Assembly (NCBI GenBank): GCA_015062285.1
Contig: SUUY01000005.1
Span: 1 to 64,000 of the forward strand
Direction: 5' to 3'
From: Alphaproteobacteria bacterium
GTDB lineage: Bacteria > Pseudomonadota > Alphaproteobacteria > RF32 > CAG-239
Length of the DNA: 64,000 nt
Shown: positions 52,308 to 61,017 of the stretch, in pieces
Layout: the number at the start of each line of letters is the position of its first letter
How positions within the stretch are numbered: position 1 is the stretch's first letter
Notes under the pieces: model-generated
The model's input: only the letters and a program-made list of their open reading frames with translations
Told to the model about the DNA's origin: nothing
Database searches by the model: none
Made by a program: the position numbers and the translations under genes

Positions 52308-53100
52308 TTAATATCTGCGCACGCACAGACTTTGAAACCCCATAGTTTCTTGGAGTTTTTTTTCAATATTATTTGGGCGAGTAATATCTTTTTGCAAAGT
52401 TTCTCTGTTATATAACTTTATATGTGGCTTATCTTTAATATAAAAATTTACAATATCAGCAAAAGTACTATTTTTCTTGCCTAGTTTTTTGTCAATAGCT
52501 TCTTGTAAATCTGAAAAAACATGAGCTTTTAATTTATCTTCATACTTATCTTTTTGTAAAAAAATCTTTACATGCTTTTACCAATCTAAGTTCTATATCA
52601 TAACCCTGTGTATCATAATTGCATTCTTCTTTCATAAATTTTTGAAAAGCTTTACAAATGGATTCATACTGGCTCTCCCCTCCAAAGAAGTCTCCACAAT
52701 CTTTAATCGGTTTTTCAAAAAATGTATTTGGAAGAATAATCCCTTTTATTTTTTCCGGCGGAATACTAGATGTATGAGCCTCAAAAGGAATACCTGATGC
52801 TTTAGCTTGTGGTTCTCGCCAATATTCTTTCTCACAAACAAAGGTTATACCATTACTATATCCACCTCCTAAAGTGTCTGGTCCAGAACAAAATTGAGGC
52901 GACATAATCACTGAAACAAGATTAGACCCATTATAACTATGATTACTATCAAAATTTTCAGGCATATCAATTGACTTAATATCTCTAGGAGGTAATACTC
53001 CCCTTTCTAAAATAGAAGACAATCGAAAAACAGCACCTCCAATTCCATGGTAACAATATTTCCGATCCAGTAATGGATTATCTTTATTTATATCACCCAT
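52308..53100 (-). pseudogene. Cassette gene 1, frameshifted at a T7 run
   Basis: The intact first part (52546-53100, 184 aa, ATG with AAAAGGAGAATTTTG ahead) begins GDINKDNPLL and has HGIGGAVFRLSSILERGVLP and SVIMSPQFC, a layout like ADP-ribosyl- or phosphotransferase-type enzymes; this is weak. At 52558-52564 a T7 run on the coding strand puts it out of frame and a stop follows four codons later. Another frame continues for about 80 coding-like codons to 52308. Either a pseudogene, a slippage site or a sequencing error. Confidence 0.55.
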
Positions 53101-53160
53101 CAAAATTCTCCTTTTATTACATACTAGCATAAAAATTATAAAAAATCACTACAAATTTAC

Positions 53161-53390
53161 TCGAGGATTGCAAGCTCACTCCAGCCAGAGTTCAAAAGTC
53201 GTCAGGATTTGAGCAAACGAATTTTGTTTGCGAAAACGTGCTAACCCGAAAGGGGCGCTGTGCCTTGCGTGCGCCAAATGACGACTTTTTTGTTATTTTA
53301 CAAGCGCCTAAACTGGTTCGAAGATGAGTGTATTTTGAAGGCTAGTTTTACAACATCTTCGAACTCACTTCTATATTTTTCAATAAATTG
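53161..53390 (+). repeat. Repeat R1 (type B)
   Basis: It begins with a decayed copy of the tRNA-Gln 3' end (CACTCCAGCCA). A large stem follows (AAAAGTCGTCA ... TGACGACTTTTTT, with inner stems), then GTTCGAAGATG ... CATCTTCGAAC, ending TTTTTCAATAAATTG. The right end encodes the last codons of the gene at 53348. Confidence 0.88.
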
Positions 53391-54604
53391 CAAAAGTTAT
53401 TTTCATTTATTTCTAACCAAATGTTTTCATCTACAATCTTTGTCTCTTCATTAGATTTTGCAGAATGACTATAAAAATATCCATTTTCATTAACACCTGA
53501 TTTTTCACCATACTGCTCTAATAACGTAGAATATTTCTTTTGAACACCTTGGATATAAATTTCTGGAAGCTTACATATCTTTGTATAAATTTCTTCCTCA
53601 CTTCCTCGATTTAATAGGTTAACAAATGTAATTTCGCATCCGTTTTTTGTTTTTTTGTATTCGAGAGATTTTATTATATTTATTTCACCAATAGATTCTG
53701 TAATCTGACCATTTGATCCATCTTTCTTAAGGCAGGAATCTATTGCAAATAATAAATCTCTACGCGCATAATTTTGCTCATAATTATATTTACTAATTGT
53801 TTTGTCTTTTATTATCTTTGAAATATTATCCCATGATTGAATGTTTTTTAGCTCTTCTTGTGGCAAACGAATGGTAAAATCTTTATACTCAATAATACAT
53901 TTTCCATCTTCTAACCCTTTTATTTCAATATCTTCGCTAAAAAACAATACTTGCCGAGAAGTAAGGGCCTTTTGACATGACCTTAGAGATTTAAGAAAAT
54001 ATTTATCAAATGTATTAAATTTTTTTTGTTGTTCACCCATCTCTTCTTTTGATAATTCTTTTTGTATATTATTACATTCTTGAATAATTTTTGCCCATTC
54101 TATATTAAATCGGTTATCAGTCATTGTTGTTTTGGTGACTTTTTTATCAATTATATTTCCGTTTGTATCTTCTATTGTTGTATAACTATCAAATGTTTCT
54201 GTTATAATCTCATTGGAGCGATCTTTCATTGCTGTTAATAATCTTTGTCTTTGTTCATCACTGATTTGGCAGTGTTGTATCTGTCGTCCAAGTAAACCTA
54301 GTTGCATTATTATCTCAAAAACACATTTTTCTTCTTGTTTTCCCTTAATATCAATTAAAACAGAGAGCTCTCCTCCTAACATAGCGCCTAGTTTGATCAA
54401 TTCTGGATTTAATTCTGTAAAATTTTCAGAATAAGGAGAACAGTTTTCTGATGATTGTAAAAGTTGTTCACTAAAATTATATAAAGTAGGAGTTTTATTT
54501 ACACTTTTTACGCCATTTTTAGAATCAAATGAAACAGAGCCATCAAAAGCCATACCATTTATTGCAACAAAAATACTTAGACATAGAATGCTAATTATTT
54601 TCAT
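53348..54604 (-). CDS. Cassette gene 2, secreted Cys-paired repeat protein
   Basis: 418 aa with a signal peptide (ISILCLSIFVAINGMAF). The mature part has a threefold weak repeat: a Cys, then an I-x-IKG-x-E/D-x-KC-x-F/I-E pattern (LIDIKGKQEEKCVFEI; IEIKGLEDGKCIIEY; INIIKSLEYKKTKNGCEITF). Likely disulfide-bonded, periplasmic or exported. No family recognised. Its C-terminal codons (LLKNIEVSSKML) lie in repeat R1 and recur, nearly unchanged, as orphan codons in R4 and R5. Confidence 0.75.
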   Translation of the reverse strand: MKIISILCLSIFVAINGMAFDGSVSFDSKNGVKSVNKTPTLYNFSEQLLQSSENCSPYSENFTELNPELIKLGAMLGGELSVLIDIKGKQEEKCVFEIIMQLGLLGRQIQHCQISDEQRQRLLTAMKDRSNEIITETFDSYTTIEDTNGNIIDKKVTKTTMTDNRFNIEWAKIIQECNNIQKELSKEEMGEQQKKFNTFDKYFLKSLRSCQKALTSRQVLFFSEDIEIKGLEDGKCIIEYKDFTIRLPQEELKNIQSWDNISKIIKDKTISKYNYEQNYARRDLLFAIDSCLKKDGSNGQITESIGEINIIKSLEYKKTKNGCEITFVNLLNRGSEEEIYTKICKLPEIYIQGVQKKYSTLLEQYGEKSGVNENGYFYSHSAKSNEETKIVDENIWLEINENNFCNLLKNIEVSSKML

Positions 54605-54706
54605 TTAATAACTCCTTTTAACAATAACAAAAGTCTGATTAATTATATTATTTGAACAATAAATGTAAAAAATTAAATATTAATAAACATTTCACCCAAC
54701 AACCAG

Positions 54707-54845
54707 TTCGCAAATTGCAAGTCGTCTCCAGCCAGAGTTCAAAAGTCGTCAAAATTGGCGACTTTTTTGTTATTTTACAAGCACTTAATCTGGTTCGAAT
54801 GTTTGATATAAAATAAGCCCTACCCCATACAATCTTCGAACTAAT
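54707..54845 (+). repeat. Repeat R2 (short type B)
   Basis: CTCCAGCCA (att-like), then a compact terminator (AAAAGTCG ... CGACTTTTTT), then CTGGTTCGAA ... TTCGAAC with a diverged middle. The gap 54605-54933 otherwise holds nothing I can name. Confidence 0.82.
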
Positions 54846-54933
54846 TCCATCATGAATCTAACACAATCAATGAGTTAGGAAATTTGAACCTATTTTTTGA
54901 TGATGTTAAATAGAGCTATGATTTTCGCAATTA

Positions 54934-56235
54934 TTAGAAAGAATTTGCTTTTAAGAAATACTTATTTTCACCTTCTTTTAATACATCCATACCATTTTCA
55001 TCAAAAGCTTTACAAATATCCTTAAATGTAAATAGGTTATCCCATTCACTATTCCATTTTACATTTTCAATGGAAACACCTTGTTCTTCTGCTGCAACTG
55101 ACATTATAGTAAGTTTTCCTAAATTTTCTAATTCTGTATATACAGTAGTAATCAATTTTGTCTTAAATCCATTAACATTTAATAACATATTCTCAACATC
55201 TTCTATTGTGTAATTATGCTTTGATAAGTTATTTTTTAATTGATTTATTTCATTTGAAAAGTATTGCGAAAATTCATTTGGATATTTAGTCATTATATAT
55301 CCCTCTTTTTGGCATACTTCTTTATAACCTTTCGTATGCCTATATATAAAGCCGAATGATGCTCCTATTTTTTCCTGTTGCTCTTCTGTATATTCTTCTA
55401 AATATGAATGTGTCGTTTTATATTCTTTTGCAAAAGGAAGAATACCTAGCAATGTAAAACCAATTATTACAATTACAATTTCTTTTATATTAATACTTGT
55501 CTTAACTTTTTCATTTGTATGAAATATGTTATATTCATTAATTTTTTTCTGTACAATTACCAAGAACAATATTGATAATCCAAATAAAATTAGTGATACA
55601 AAAGAAAATAGATATATTGAAATATTTTGAGTTTCAATAAATTTATTAACAACAAACATACATAAAAGACAAATTAAATATCCTACCCCAAAATATTGTA
55701 ATTTAACACTTGAGTTAATAGAGTTACCTATCTTTGAAAACAAAGATGGAGCGGTTAAATGAATAAACCATCCTCTCACAAAAGGGGAAACATCATCTTT
55801 AGTTGTTGCTTGATATCTTTCCCAATGTCTATATCCCCAATAAACACCGTAAAACCCTAATGATAATACCATACAAAGAACAAATTTTGTTATTGATATA
55901 GAATCATATGATACAATTTTACTTAAATCAGCATCTTTGTGATTTTCTATATAAGCGTGTAAATATTTCTTGTAATGTGGATTTGCTATAAAACCAGCAA
56001 TTAAATGTATAATCAACAACGACATTATATACGCATTATCTTGTCCAAGCATTGGCACAAGAATCCAAAGCAAAATAAGTGGTGCCATTAAAAAGATAAA
56101 GAAATGCCAATACATTCTTTTATAAAAGAAATAAAAAGATGAAAATAAAAATGCCCAAATATTAAAAATCCAATTATATTTTTTAGTATCTTTTATTTCT
56201 TTCTGATATTTTTTTACATAACCCAGCGTGTCCAT
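54934..56235 (-). CDS. Cassette gene 3, DUF2628-like membrane protein
   Basis: 433 aa. Two DUF2628-type blocks are seen (WAFLFSSFYFFYKRMYWHFF; LGFYGVYWGYRHWERYQATT) plus four further helices (for example LYLFSFVSLILFGLSILFLV), and a soluble C-terminal 150 residues (TIEDVENMLLNVNGFKTKLI). Function unknown. It has a short leader and no clear Shine-Dalgarno at its ATG (56235). Confidence 0.7.
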   Translation of the reverse strand: MDTLGYVKKYQKEIKDTKKYNWIFNIWAFLFSSFYFFYKRMYWHFFIFLMAPLILLWILVPMLGQDNAYIMSLLIIHLIAGFIANPHYKKYLHAYIENHKDADLSKIVSYDSISITKFVLCMVLSLGFYGVYWGYRHWERYQATTKDDVSPFVRGWFIHLTAPSLFSKIGNSINSSVKLQYFGVGYLICLLCMFVVNKFIETQNISIYLFSFVSLILFGLSILFLVIVQKKINEYNIFHTNEKVKTSINIKEIVIVIIGFTLLGILPFAKEYKTTHSYLEEYTEEQQEKIGASFGFIYRHTKGYKEVCQKEGYIMTKYPNEFSQYFSNEINQLKNNLSKHNYTIEDVENMLLNVNGFKTKLITTVYTELENLGKLTIMSVAAEEQGVSIENVKWNSEWDNLFTFKDICKAFDENGMDVLKEGENKYFLKANSF

Positions 56236-56389
56236 AGCAAATCTCCATATTTTAATTATATGGAAATACTAACTCATTATTTTTTTATTTCAACTAATAA
56301 ATGTTAATTCAACCTCAGCTTCCTAACACCCCGAAGTTAAAAACAATCAAAATCTCATCTCGAAAATCGCAAGCTCACTCCAGCCAAAA

Positions 56390-56660
56390 AAAGCGACCAA
56401 TTAAAATTGGCCACTTTTTTTTATTTTTTAATTAGAAACAAAATTTTCAATTGCTTAATTATAATAATAAATTTGATAATCATTTTTATTATTTCTCCTT
56501 AGTAATTGGAATTAAAAAACTTTCGGTGCTGCAACACCGAAAGTTTTTGTTATATGTCATACCATGCAAAAATACAATCTCCTTCAAATTTATTACACTT
56601 GGTTTGTTTTTTCAATAACTTAGCAAATTTTAGCCTTTTTTGAGCAGAAAAATAAACCTC
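56390..56660 (+). repeat. Repeat R3 (type A)
   Basis: Almost identical to R0, including the 20-codon ORF. It starts with CACTCCAGCCA after TCGAAAATCGCAAGCT, which aligns to the T arm and acceptor of tRNA-Gln. On the minus strand its right end keeps an intact gene tail ending KCNKFEGDCIFAWYDI and a stop; in R0 the same tail is frameshifted. Confidence 0.9.
56421..56483 (-). CDS. Hydrophobic basic 20-aa peptide, copy 2
   Basis: Identical to the ORF at 51965-52027, with the same ribosome site and flanking terminators. Perfect conservation may only reflect recent duplication of the whole repeat. Confidence 0.3.
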   Translation of the reverse strand: MIIKFIIIIKQLKILFLIKK

Positions 56661-56700
56661 TGCTAATTTTGCATAGCTTTGACTTGCAACATAACTATGT
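56550..56700 (-). pseudogene. Orphan C-terminal gene tail in R3
   Basis: About 50 codons (including VYFSAQKRLKFAKLLKKQTK) run to a natural stop and a terminator. No start is credible because the frame enters the terminator of gene 4. It is the 3' end of a lost gene. The same tail is broken in R0 and R5. Confidence 0.55.
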
Positions 56701-56740
56701 GAAAGGTTAAAGTGGTAATAAAATATCTTTAACTTACCAA

Positions 56741-56766
56741 TAAAAAAGAGCTCCCGAAGGAGCTCA
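56741..56766 (-). terminator. Terminator of cassette gene 4
   Basis: GAGCTCC, loop CGAA/TTCG, GGAGCTC, then T6 on the minus strand. A UUCG tetraloop terminator. Confidence 0.88.
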
Positions 56767-56784
56767 AAATCAAATTGACAGAAA

Positions 56785-57549
56785 TTAAGCAATTTTTTTC
56801 TGTCTTAGCAGAATTTTTGGTGGGGTAAATGTTGCTTTCTGCACGTTAACCGGCATAGCCAACGGTGCAGAGAAAAATTGAGTTCCGCACGCACGGAAAA
56901 ATGCTAGCACCACATGAGTGCCAATTATTTGGTCATCTCCCCAAAAACGGATATAGTTACATCCGTACACATCTTTGGGATTATCAATCCTCAACATTGG
57001 AGTTGCCAAGAACTGAATACCCCCCCAAAGAGCAGCAAAAATATTGATCTCACAATATGTCCACTCCTGGATATCGCCGGTGTATTCGTATACATCGCAA
57101 ATTCCCTCAGAGCGAACCAAAGAATAATTTTCACTCAAATATTCTTTTGTCTGCACATAGAATTCGCCCCCGACAATGTTCTGCACAAGACAGGTATCCT
57201 CCGTCACTGTCAGACCGGCCGCCTCCTGTACTCCGTTGATTACACTCTTGACATCTGCCTCGGTTATAACTTTATAAACACGGATAGGCTGATTTTTACT
57301 ACACTTCCAAACTCCGTGCTTTCTTGCCATCTTTTTTCCAAGCTCTTTCAAGTTGGAAATGTAGTAATAAGGTCTGCCTACCTCGTTATAAAGCACCTTC
57401 GGCACTCTAACTTTCACCCCATCCATAAAGGCGACTACTTTACCATCAATGTTGGTAATGAAGCCTCCTTCATTAGTTACCTCATCAGGATTCACCCAAT
57501 GAAAACTCCTCTGCTTGTCTGTAAAGACTTTGTTTAATACTGTTGACAT
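56785..57549 (-). CDS. Cassette gene 4, orphan soluble protein
   Basis: 254 aa, not recognised. It has a central segment VQNIVGGEFYVQTKEYLSEN and a C-terminal aromatic part (WGGIQFLATPML). No signal or membrane span is clear. It lacks a Shine-Dalgarno (ATTAATAATT before ATG), has a 17-bp-spaced promoter and its own terminator, and is richer in G and C than neighbours. It shares these traits with the genes at 31028, 37733 and 60478. Confidence 0.68.
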   Translation of the reverse strand: MSTVLNKVFTDKQRSFHWVNPDEVTNEGGFITNIDGKVVAFMDGVKVRVPKVLYNEVGRPYYYISNLKELGKKMARKHGVWKCSKNQPIRVYKVITEADVKSVINGVQEAAGLTVTEDTCLVQNIVGGEFYVQTKEYLSENYSLVRSEGICDVYEYTGDIQEWTYCEINIFAALWGGIQFLATPMLRIDNPKDVYGCNYIRFWGDDQIIGTHVVLAFFRACGTQFFSAPLAMPVNVQKATFTPPKILLRQKKIA

Positions 57550-57630
57550 AATTATTAATAGAGCAATTACTAACTTTCGGCCTCGCTCCGTTTAGAACCG
57601 AAAGGATTTATAATTATCATATGCTCTATT

Positions 57631-57659
57631 AATATAACATATTTTTGGCTATGTAGCAA
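57631..57659 (-). promoter_or_regulatory. Sigma-70 promoter of cassette gene 4
   Basis: The minus strand has TTGCTA, 17 bases, TATATT. The leader then has a CTTTCGG / CCGAAAG hairpin (57574-57604). The rest of 57550-58061 is repeat R4. Confidence 0.55.
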
Positions 57660-57740
57660 GCACAAAATAGACAAAACCAATTTACGGAGATTTACAAATA
57701 ACAGCATAACATAATTTTTATTGATATAACATACAACCAA

Positions 57741-57983
57741 CAATAAATTACTCAAAAACTGCACATCGCTTCTAGCCAGAGTTCAAAAGTCGTCAGGATT
57801 TGAGCAAACGAATTTTGTTTGCGAAAACGTGCTAGCCCGTTAGGGTGCGCTGTGTATAACGCGCGCATAAATGGCGACTTTTTTGTTATTTTCAAACACT
57901 TAAGCTGGTTCGAAGATGAATATATTTTGAAGGCCAGTTTTACAACATCTTCGAACTTGCTTCTATATTTTTCAATAAGTTAC
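57741..57983 (+). repeat. Repeat R4 (type B)
   Basis: Starts TTCTAGCCAGAGTTC after GCACATCG; otherwise as R1, with stems AAGTCGTCA ... TGGCGACTTTTTT and GTTCGAAGATG ... CATCTTCGAAC, and the tail codons LLKNIEASSKML on the minus strand with no gene attached. Confidence 0.88.
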
Positions 57984-58061
57984 CCTTAAAATGCAAAAAA
58001 TACATTGAATTTTAATTTTCCCTTAAATACCATGATAAAATACTTTTTGGGAGAATGAAAA

Positions 58062-58619
58062 ATGATATATTTAATTAGACATATGCAATCCGAAGCCAAC
58101 GTTAAACACATAGCTGGAGGAGATTATCCTTTAACAGAAAAAGGAATTATTGAGGCTCATGAACTAAAAAAGCAAATTAATTTGAAACCAGATATTTTGA
58201 TTGTATCTCCCCTTGTGCGAGCTCAACAGACGGCTAAAATTTTGTTTCCTGAAAAAGAGTTTATTATTGATAATGATTTTAGAGAAATTCATTTTGGCAA
58301 TTATGAAGACACACTTATGGTTGATAATGAATTTTCACTAACTTATAACACAACTCCGTCACAATTGCATAAAGTTACCCATGGAGATGTTATAAAAGAC
58401 AGAGCTGATAAAGCAATAATTAAATTATTAAACTACCTATCAAAAGGAGACATTGTCATCGTTTGTCATGATACGCTAATACGTTCAATTATATGTCGTT
58501 TAAAGGGCGAAAATTTAGATAACATGCCTAAATATAAACCTCTAATACCAAATGGTTGTATTGTAAAATTAGATTTATCTCCAACATTTGATATTATAAA
58601 TCATAAAGAAGATAAATAA
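58062..58619 (+). CDS. Cassette gene 5, histidine phosphatase family
   Basis: 185 aa. The N-terminal RHMQSEAN is the RHG-type catalytic motif, and VCHDTLIRSIICRL supplies the second histidine. Phosphoglycerate-mutase-like fold. It may act on a small phosphorylated molecule. GGGAG precedes ATG. It is read in the opposite direction to genes 1-4. Confidence 0.88.
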   Translation: MIYLIRHMQSEANVKHIAGGDYPLTEKGIIEAHELKKQINLKPDILIVSPLVRAQQTAKILFPEKEFIIDNDFREIHFGNYEDTLMVDNEFSLTYNTTPSQLHKVTHGDVIKDRADKAIIKLLNYLSKGDIVIVCHDTLIRSIICRLKGENLDNMPKYKPLIPNGCIVKLDLSPTFDIINHKEDK

Positions 58620-58620
58620 C

Positions 58621-58820
58621 TAGAGAATTGCACGCCATCTCCAGCCAGAGTTCAAAAGTCGTCAAAATTGGCGACTTTTTTGTTATTTTACAAGCGCTTA
58701 AACTGGTTCGAAGATGAATATATTTTGAAGGCTTGTTTTACAACATCTTCGAACTTGCTTCTATATTTTTCAATAGCTTAGCAAATTTCAGCCTTTTTGA
58801 GCAGAAAAAACAACCTGCTA
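58621..58820 (+). repeat. Repeat R5 (type B)
   Basis: ATCTCCAGCCAGAG, a short terminator as in R2, then the GTTCGAAGATG stem and TTTTTCAATAGCTTAGCAAATTTCAGC, which it shares with R0. The remaining bases to 58984 hold only a leader for gene 6. Confidence 0.88.
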
Positions 58821-58984
58821 ACATCTAAAACAATAATCATTATATTGCTTATTTACATACATTATGATAGAATACTTATAATTGAGTAATATTTTAGGAA
58901 CCTCGTTATGCAATATAACTGCGACATAATTGCGAATAACAATACAGATTTTGTAATAGCTAATAATATAATAAGGATAAATTC

Positions 58985-60250
58985 ATGATTATTGTTGGGA
59001 TTGAATCTGGGCGTTTGGGTAGCGATAATCAAACCAGAGGGATTATTCTGGAAGTATCTAAAGGTAAAGATATTCCTGTTACCAAATCTCAGCTTTTGCG
59101 TTCAGTAGACGGAAAACTTTTACATCGCAGTCAATATCCCAACGATATTGAATTTCGCAGAGCTGTATTTAAGACACTAAGTGTTTATTACAATACATTA
59201 CAAGATACCGGCTCCTCTTTTCCCGACTATTTTGCTATTCCGTTTGATCAGAGCAAACCTAAAGATGAAGAATGTGAATCTATTGATTTGCTAACTGCTT
59301 ATATCAAGGATTTTGCAAAACATAAAGGAATAAGCACCAAAGCCATTGCTCTTACGTCTTGCGTATATGATTATCAAAATGTTGATTTAATACATGTCGG
59401 GCGCCACCAGATGTCTCGTGCCGATGAAATTCTTATAAAAAAACACCCTGAGCTTAAGGATAGACTAATTATTACAGACGGAGTACCCAGTAACTTAAAT
59501 TGGATCAATATAGAAATGCAGGCTAATTCACCACAAAAATCAGCCGAATTGGCAAAATTTAAAGATAAAGAGGTCGCACTATTTTCATTAGGTGGAAAAA
59601 CATCAAATGGTGATATTGACTTTACAATCAGTGATGCTCAGAAATTATTAGAAGGAGCTAAAAAATTAAAATCCCAAGGATACCAAGTTATTTTTACCAA
59701 TAGCCCCAGAACTCCTAACAATGTAACAGATTTCTTATATGAAGCGTGCAAAGCTAACGATTTTGCATTTTATAACTCTAAGCGCATAACTGACAACGCT
59801 CAAGAAGCTATCGACAATTTTACAATATATCATGGAAAATATAATCAAGAATTTAAACAACAGGCTCAAAATATTGGTGGCAACATATACCCTGCTATAT
59901 TAAGTTTATGCCGCAATAAGGGTTTTGTTGTCAATACTTGGGATAGCTTTTCTTATACATCAGATGCCGCAGCTCTTGGTATAACATCCGTAGTTTACAA
60001 TGGAAATTACATAAACACTACACGTCGTGAAGATTGCAAAAGACTGTTGGATAATTGTCGAGACGCCGGATATATCAAAATTTTTGATGATGACTTCATT
60101 AACCTTTCCAATGAAGATAAAAAAACCAAAATAATGCCGATAGTCAATAAGGTGATATGCAAAGAAATGCAAAAAAGAACTACTCCCAGAGCAAATATGC
60201 AACAAAATATAGCTTTATCAAAAAAACAAAAAGACAACAACCAACAATAA
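58985..60250 (+). CDS. Cassette gene 6, ELM1-like glycosyltransferase-fold protein
   Basis: 421 aa. The block VIFTNSPRTPNNVTDFLYEA and the later NTWDSFSYTSDAAALGITSV match the GT-B-like fold of the mitochondrial-fission ELM1/DUF1022 family seen in many alphaproteobacteria. The last 50 residues are basic and variable. The call is by pattern only. It starts after an A/T-rich leader with AAGGATAAATTC. Confidence 0.6.
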   Translation: MIIVGIESGRLGSDNQTRGIILEVSKGKDIPVTKSQLLRSVDGKLLHRSQYPNDIEFRRAVFKTLSVYYNTLQDTGSSFPDYFAIPFDQSKPKDEECESIDLLTAYIKDFAKHKGISTKAIALTSCVYDYQNVDLIHVGRHQMSRADEILIKKHPELKDRLIITDGVPSNLNWINIEMQANSPQKSAELAKFKDKEVALFSLGGKTSNGDIDFTISDAQKLLEGAKKLKSQGYQVIFTNSPRTPNNVTDFLYEACKANDFAFYNSKRITDNAQEAIDNFTIYHGKYNQEFKQQAQNIGGNIYPAILSLCRNKGFVVNTWDSFSYTSDAAALGITSVVYNGNYINTTRREDCKRLLDNCRDAGYIKIFDDDFINLSNEDKKTKIMPIVNKVICKEMQKRTTPRANMQQNIALSKKQKDNNQQ

Positions 60251-60261
60251 ACAAGCAATAT

Positions 60262-60410
60262 TTATACTGTGCTAACTATATTTACAATGCTGTTAAAGAC
60301 AATTACCGCAGAAATAGTCAAAAGTAACAACGGGATAGAATATTCTAATATCCAGCCACACGCATTCCTAAAAAAATAAATATAAAAATTTGGCAATTTT
60401 GTCAAAATAA
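60262..60410 (-). pseudogene. Relic of the gene at 61018
   Basis: The minus strand encodes YSIPLLLLTISAVIVFNSIV then a stop, matching the C-terminus of the gene at 61018-61740 at most positions. Upstream, FDKI occurs in another frame, so the copy carries a frameshift. No start is left. Confidence 0.7.
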
Positions 60411-60413
60411 GAC

Positions 60414-60442
60414 TTGCATACAGGGTAATATTGTGATATACT
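60414..60442 (+). promoter_or_regulatory. Sigma-70 promoter of the gene at 60478
   Basis: TTGCAT, 17 bases, TATACT, 35 bases before the start codon. Confidence 0.6.
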
Positions 60443-60477
60443 TCCCAGTATAAAAATATTATAAAACAAATTATGTT

Positions 60478-60906
60478 ATGAAAAAAATATTAAAAAAATT
60501 TTTCGGTGCAAAGCACAGTACCACCGAAAAAAGCGTCGATGTTTTACACATGTCTGACAGTGAACTGGAAAACCAGTTTGCAAACAACAACGTTGACTTC
60601 ATTATTAAGTACATCAAGAACGGAGGAGATATTAACAGGCTTATAAAAGTCTACCGTAAAGGAGAGTATATAAACTCTCACGAATATGAGACAATAGAAG
60701 TCTATGTTTTCCCTCTAGATTTGATAACCAACGCAGAAATAAGGAACTTTCTGCGTAGGCATGGAGCTATCTCTTATGCCGAATGTTCTCCGGAAGAACA
60801 GGATAACTACAGAGAAGAGTGGAAACGCAGAGCACAAGAAGAAGAAAAGCACCTTAGTGCTGAAATCTGCAGAAAAATCGAAAGATTCGAACGCTTTCGA
60901 AAATAA
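60478..60906 (+). CDS. Orphan soluble protein (142 aa)
   Basis: Not recognised. A basic N-terminus (KKILKKFFG) precedes a part that resembles one ankyrin-type repeat end (FIIKYIKNGGDINRLI ... IRNFLRRHGA), then a charged coiled C-terminus rich in E and R. There is no Shine-Dalgarno. It has its own promoter and terminator and is richer in G and C than its surroundings, like the other three orphan genes. Confidence 0.65.
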   Translation: MKKILKKFFGAKHSTTEKSVDVLHMSDSELENQFANNNVDFIIKYIKNGGDINRLIKVYRKGEYINSHEYETIEVYVFPLDLITNAEIRNFLRRHGAISYAECSPEEQDNYREEWKRRAQEEEKHLSAEICRKIERFERFRK

Positions 60907-60910
60907 TCAT

Positions 60911-60952
60911 TAAAAAGGGCTTGCGATAATCGCAGGCCCTCTTTATTTTTTT
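60911..60952 (+). terminator. Terminator of the gene at 60478
   Basis: AGGGCTTGCGAT pairs with ATCGCAGGCCCT (bulge in the middle) and is followed by T-rich DNA. Confidence 0.8.
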
Positions 60953-61017
60953 TACAATGAAATTGCAATGAAGATAATATTTTCATATTTTTTTATTTAA
61001 CAACAAACGTACAACAT

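Noticed and set aside
57574..57604. Terminator before cassette gene 4
   Set aside because: The CTTTCGG / CCGAAAG hairpin lies between promoter and start and has no T run on the coding strand; more likely a leader stem.
53161..58820. Classical integron with attC sites
   Set aside because: The repeats have no R'/R'' core sites of attC form (GTTRRRY / RYYYAAC in the right order), there is no intI, and the sites align better to the tRNA-Gln 3' end.
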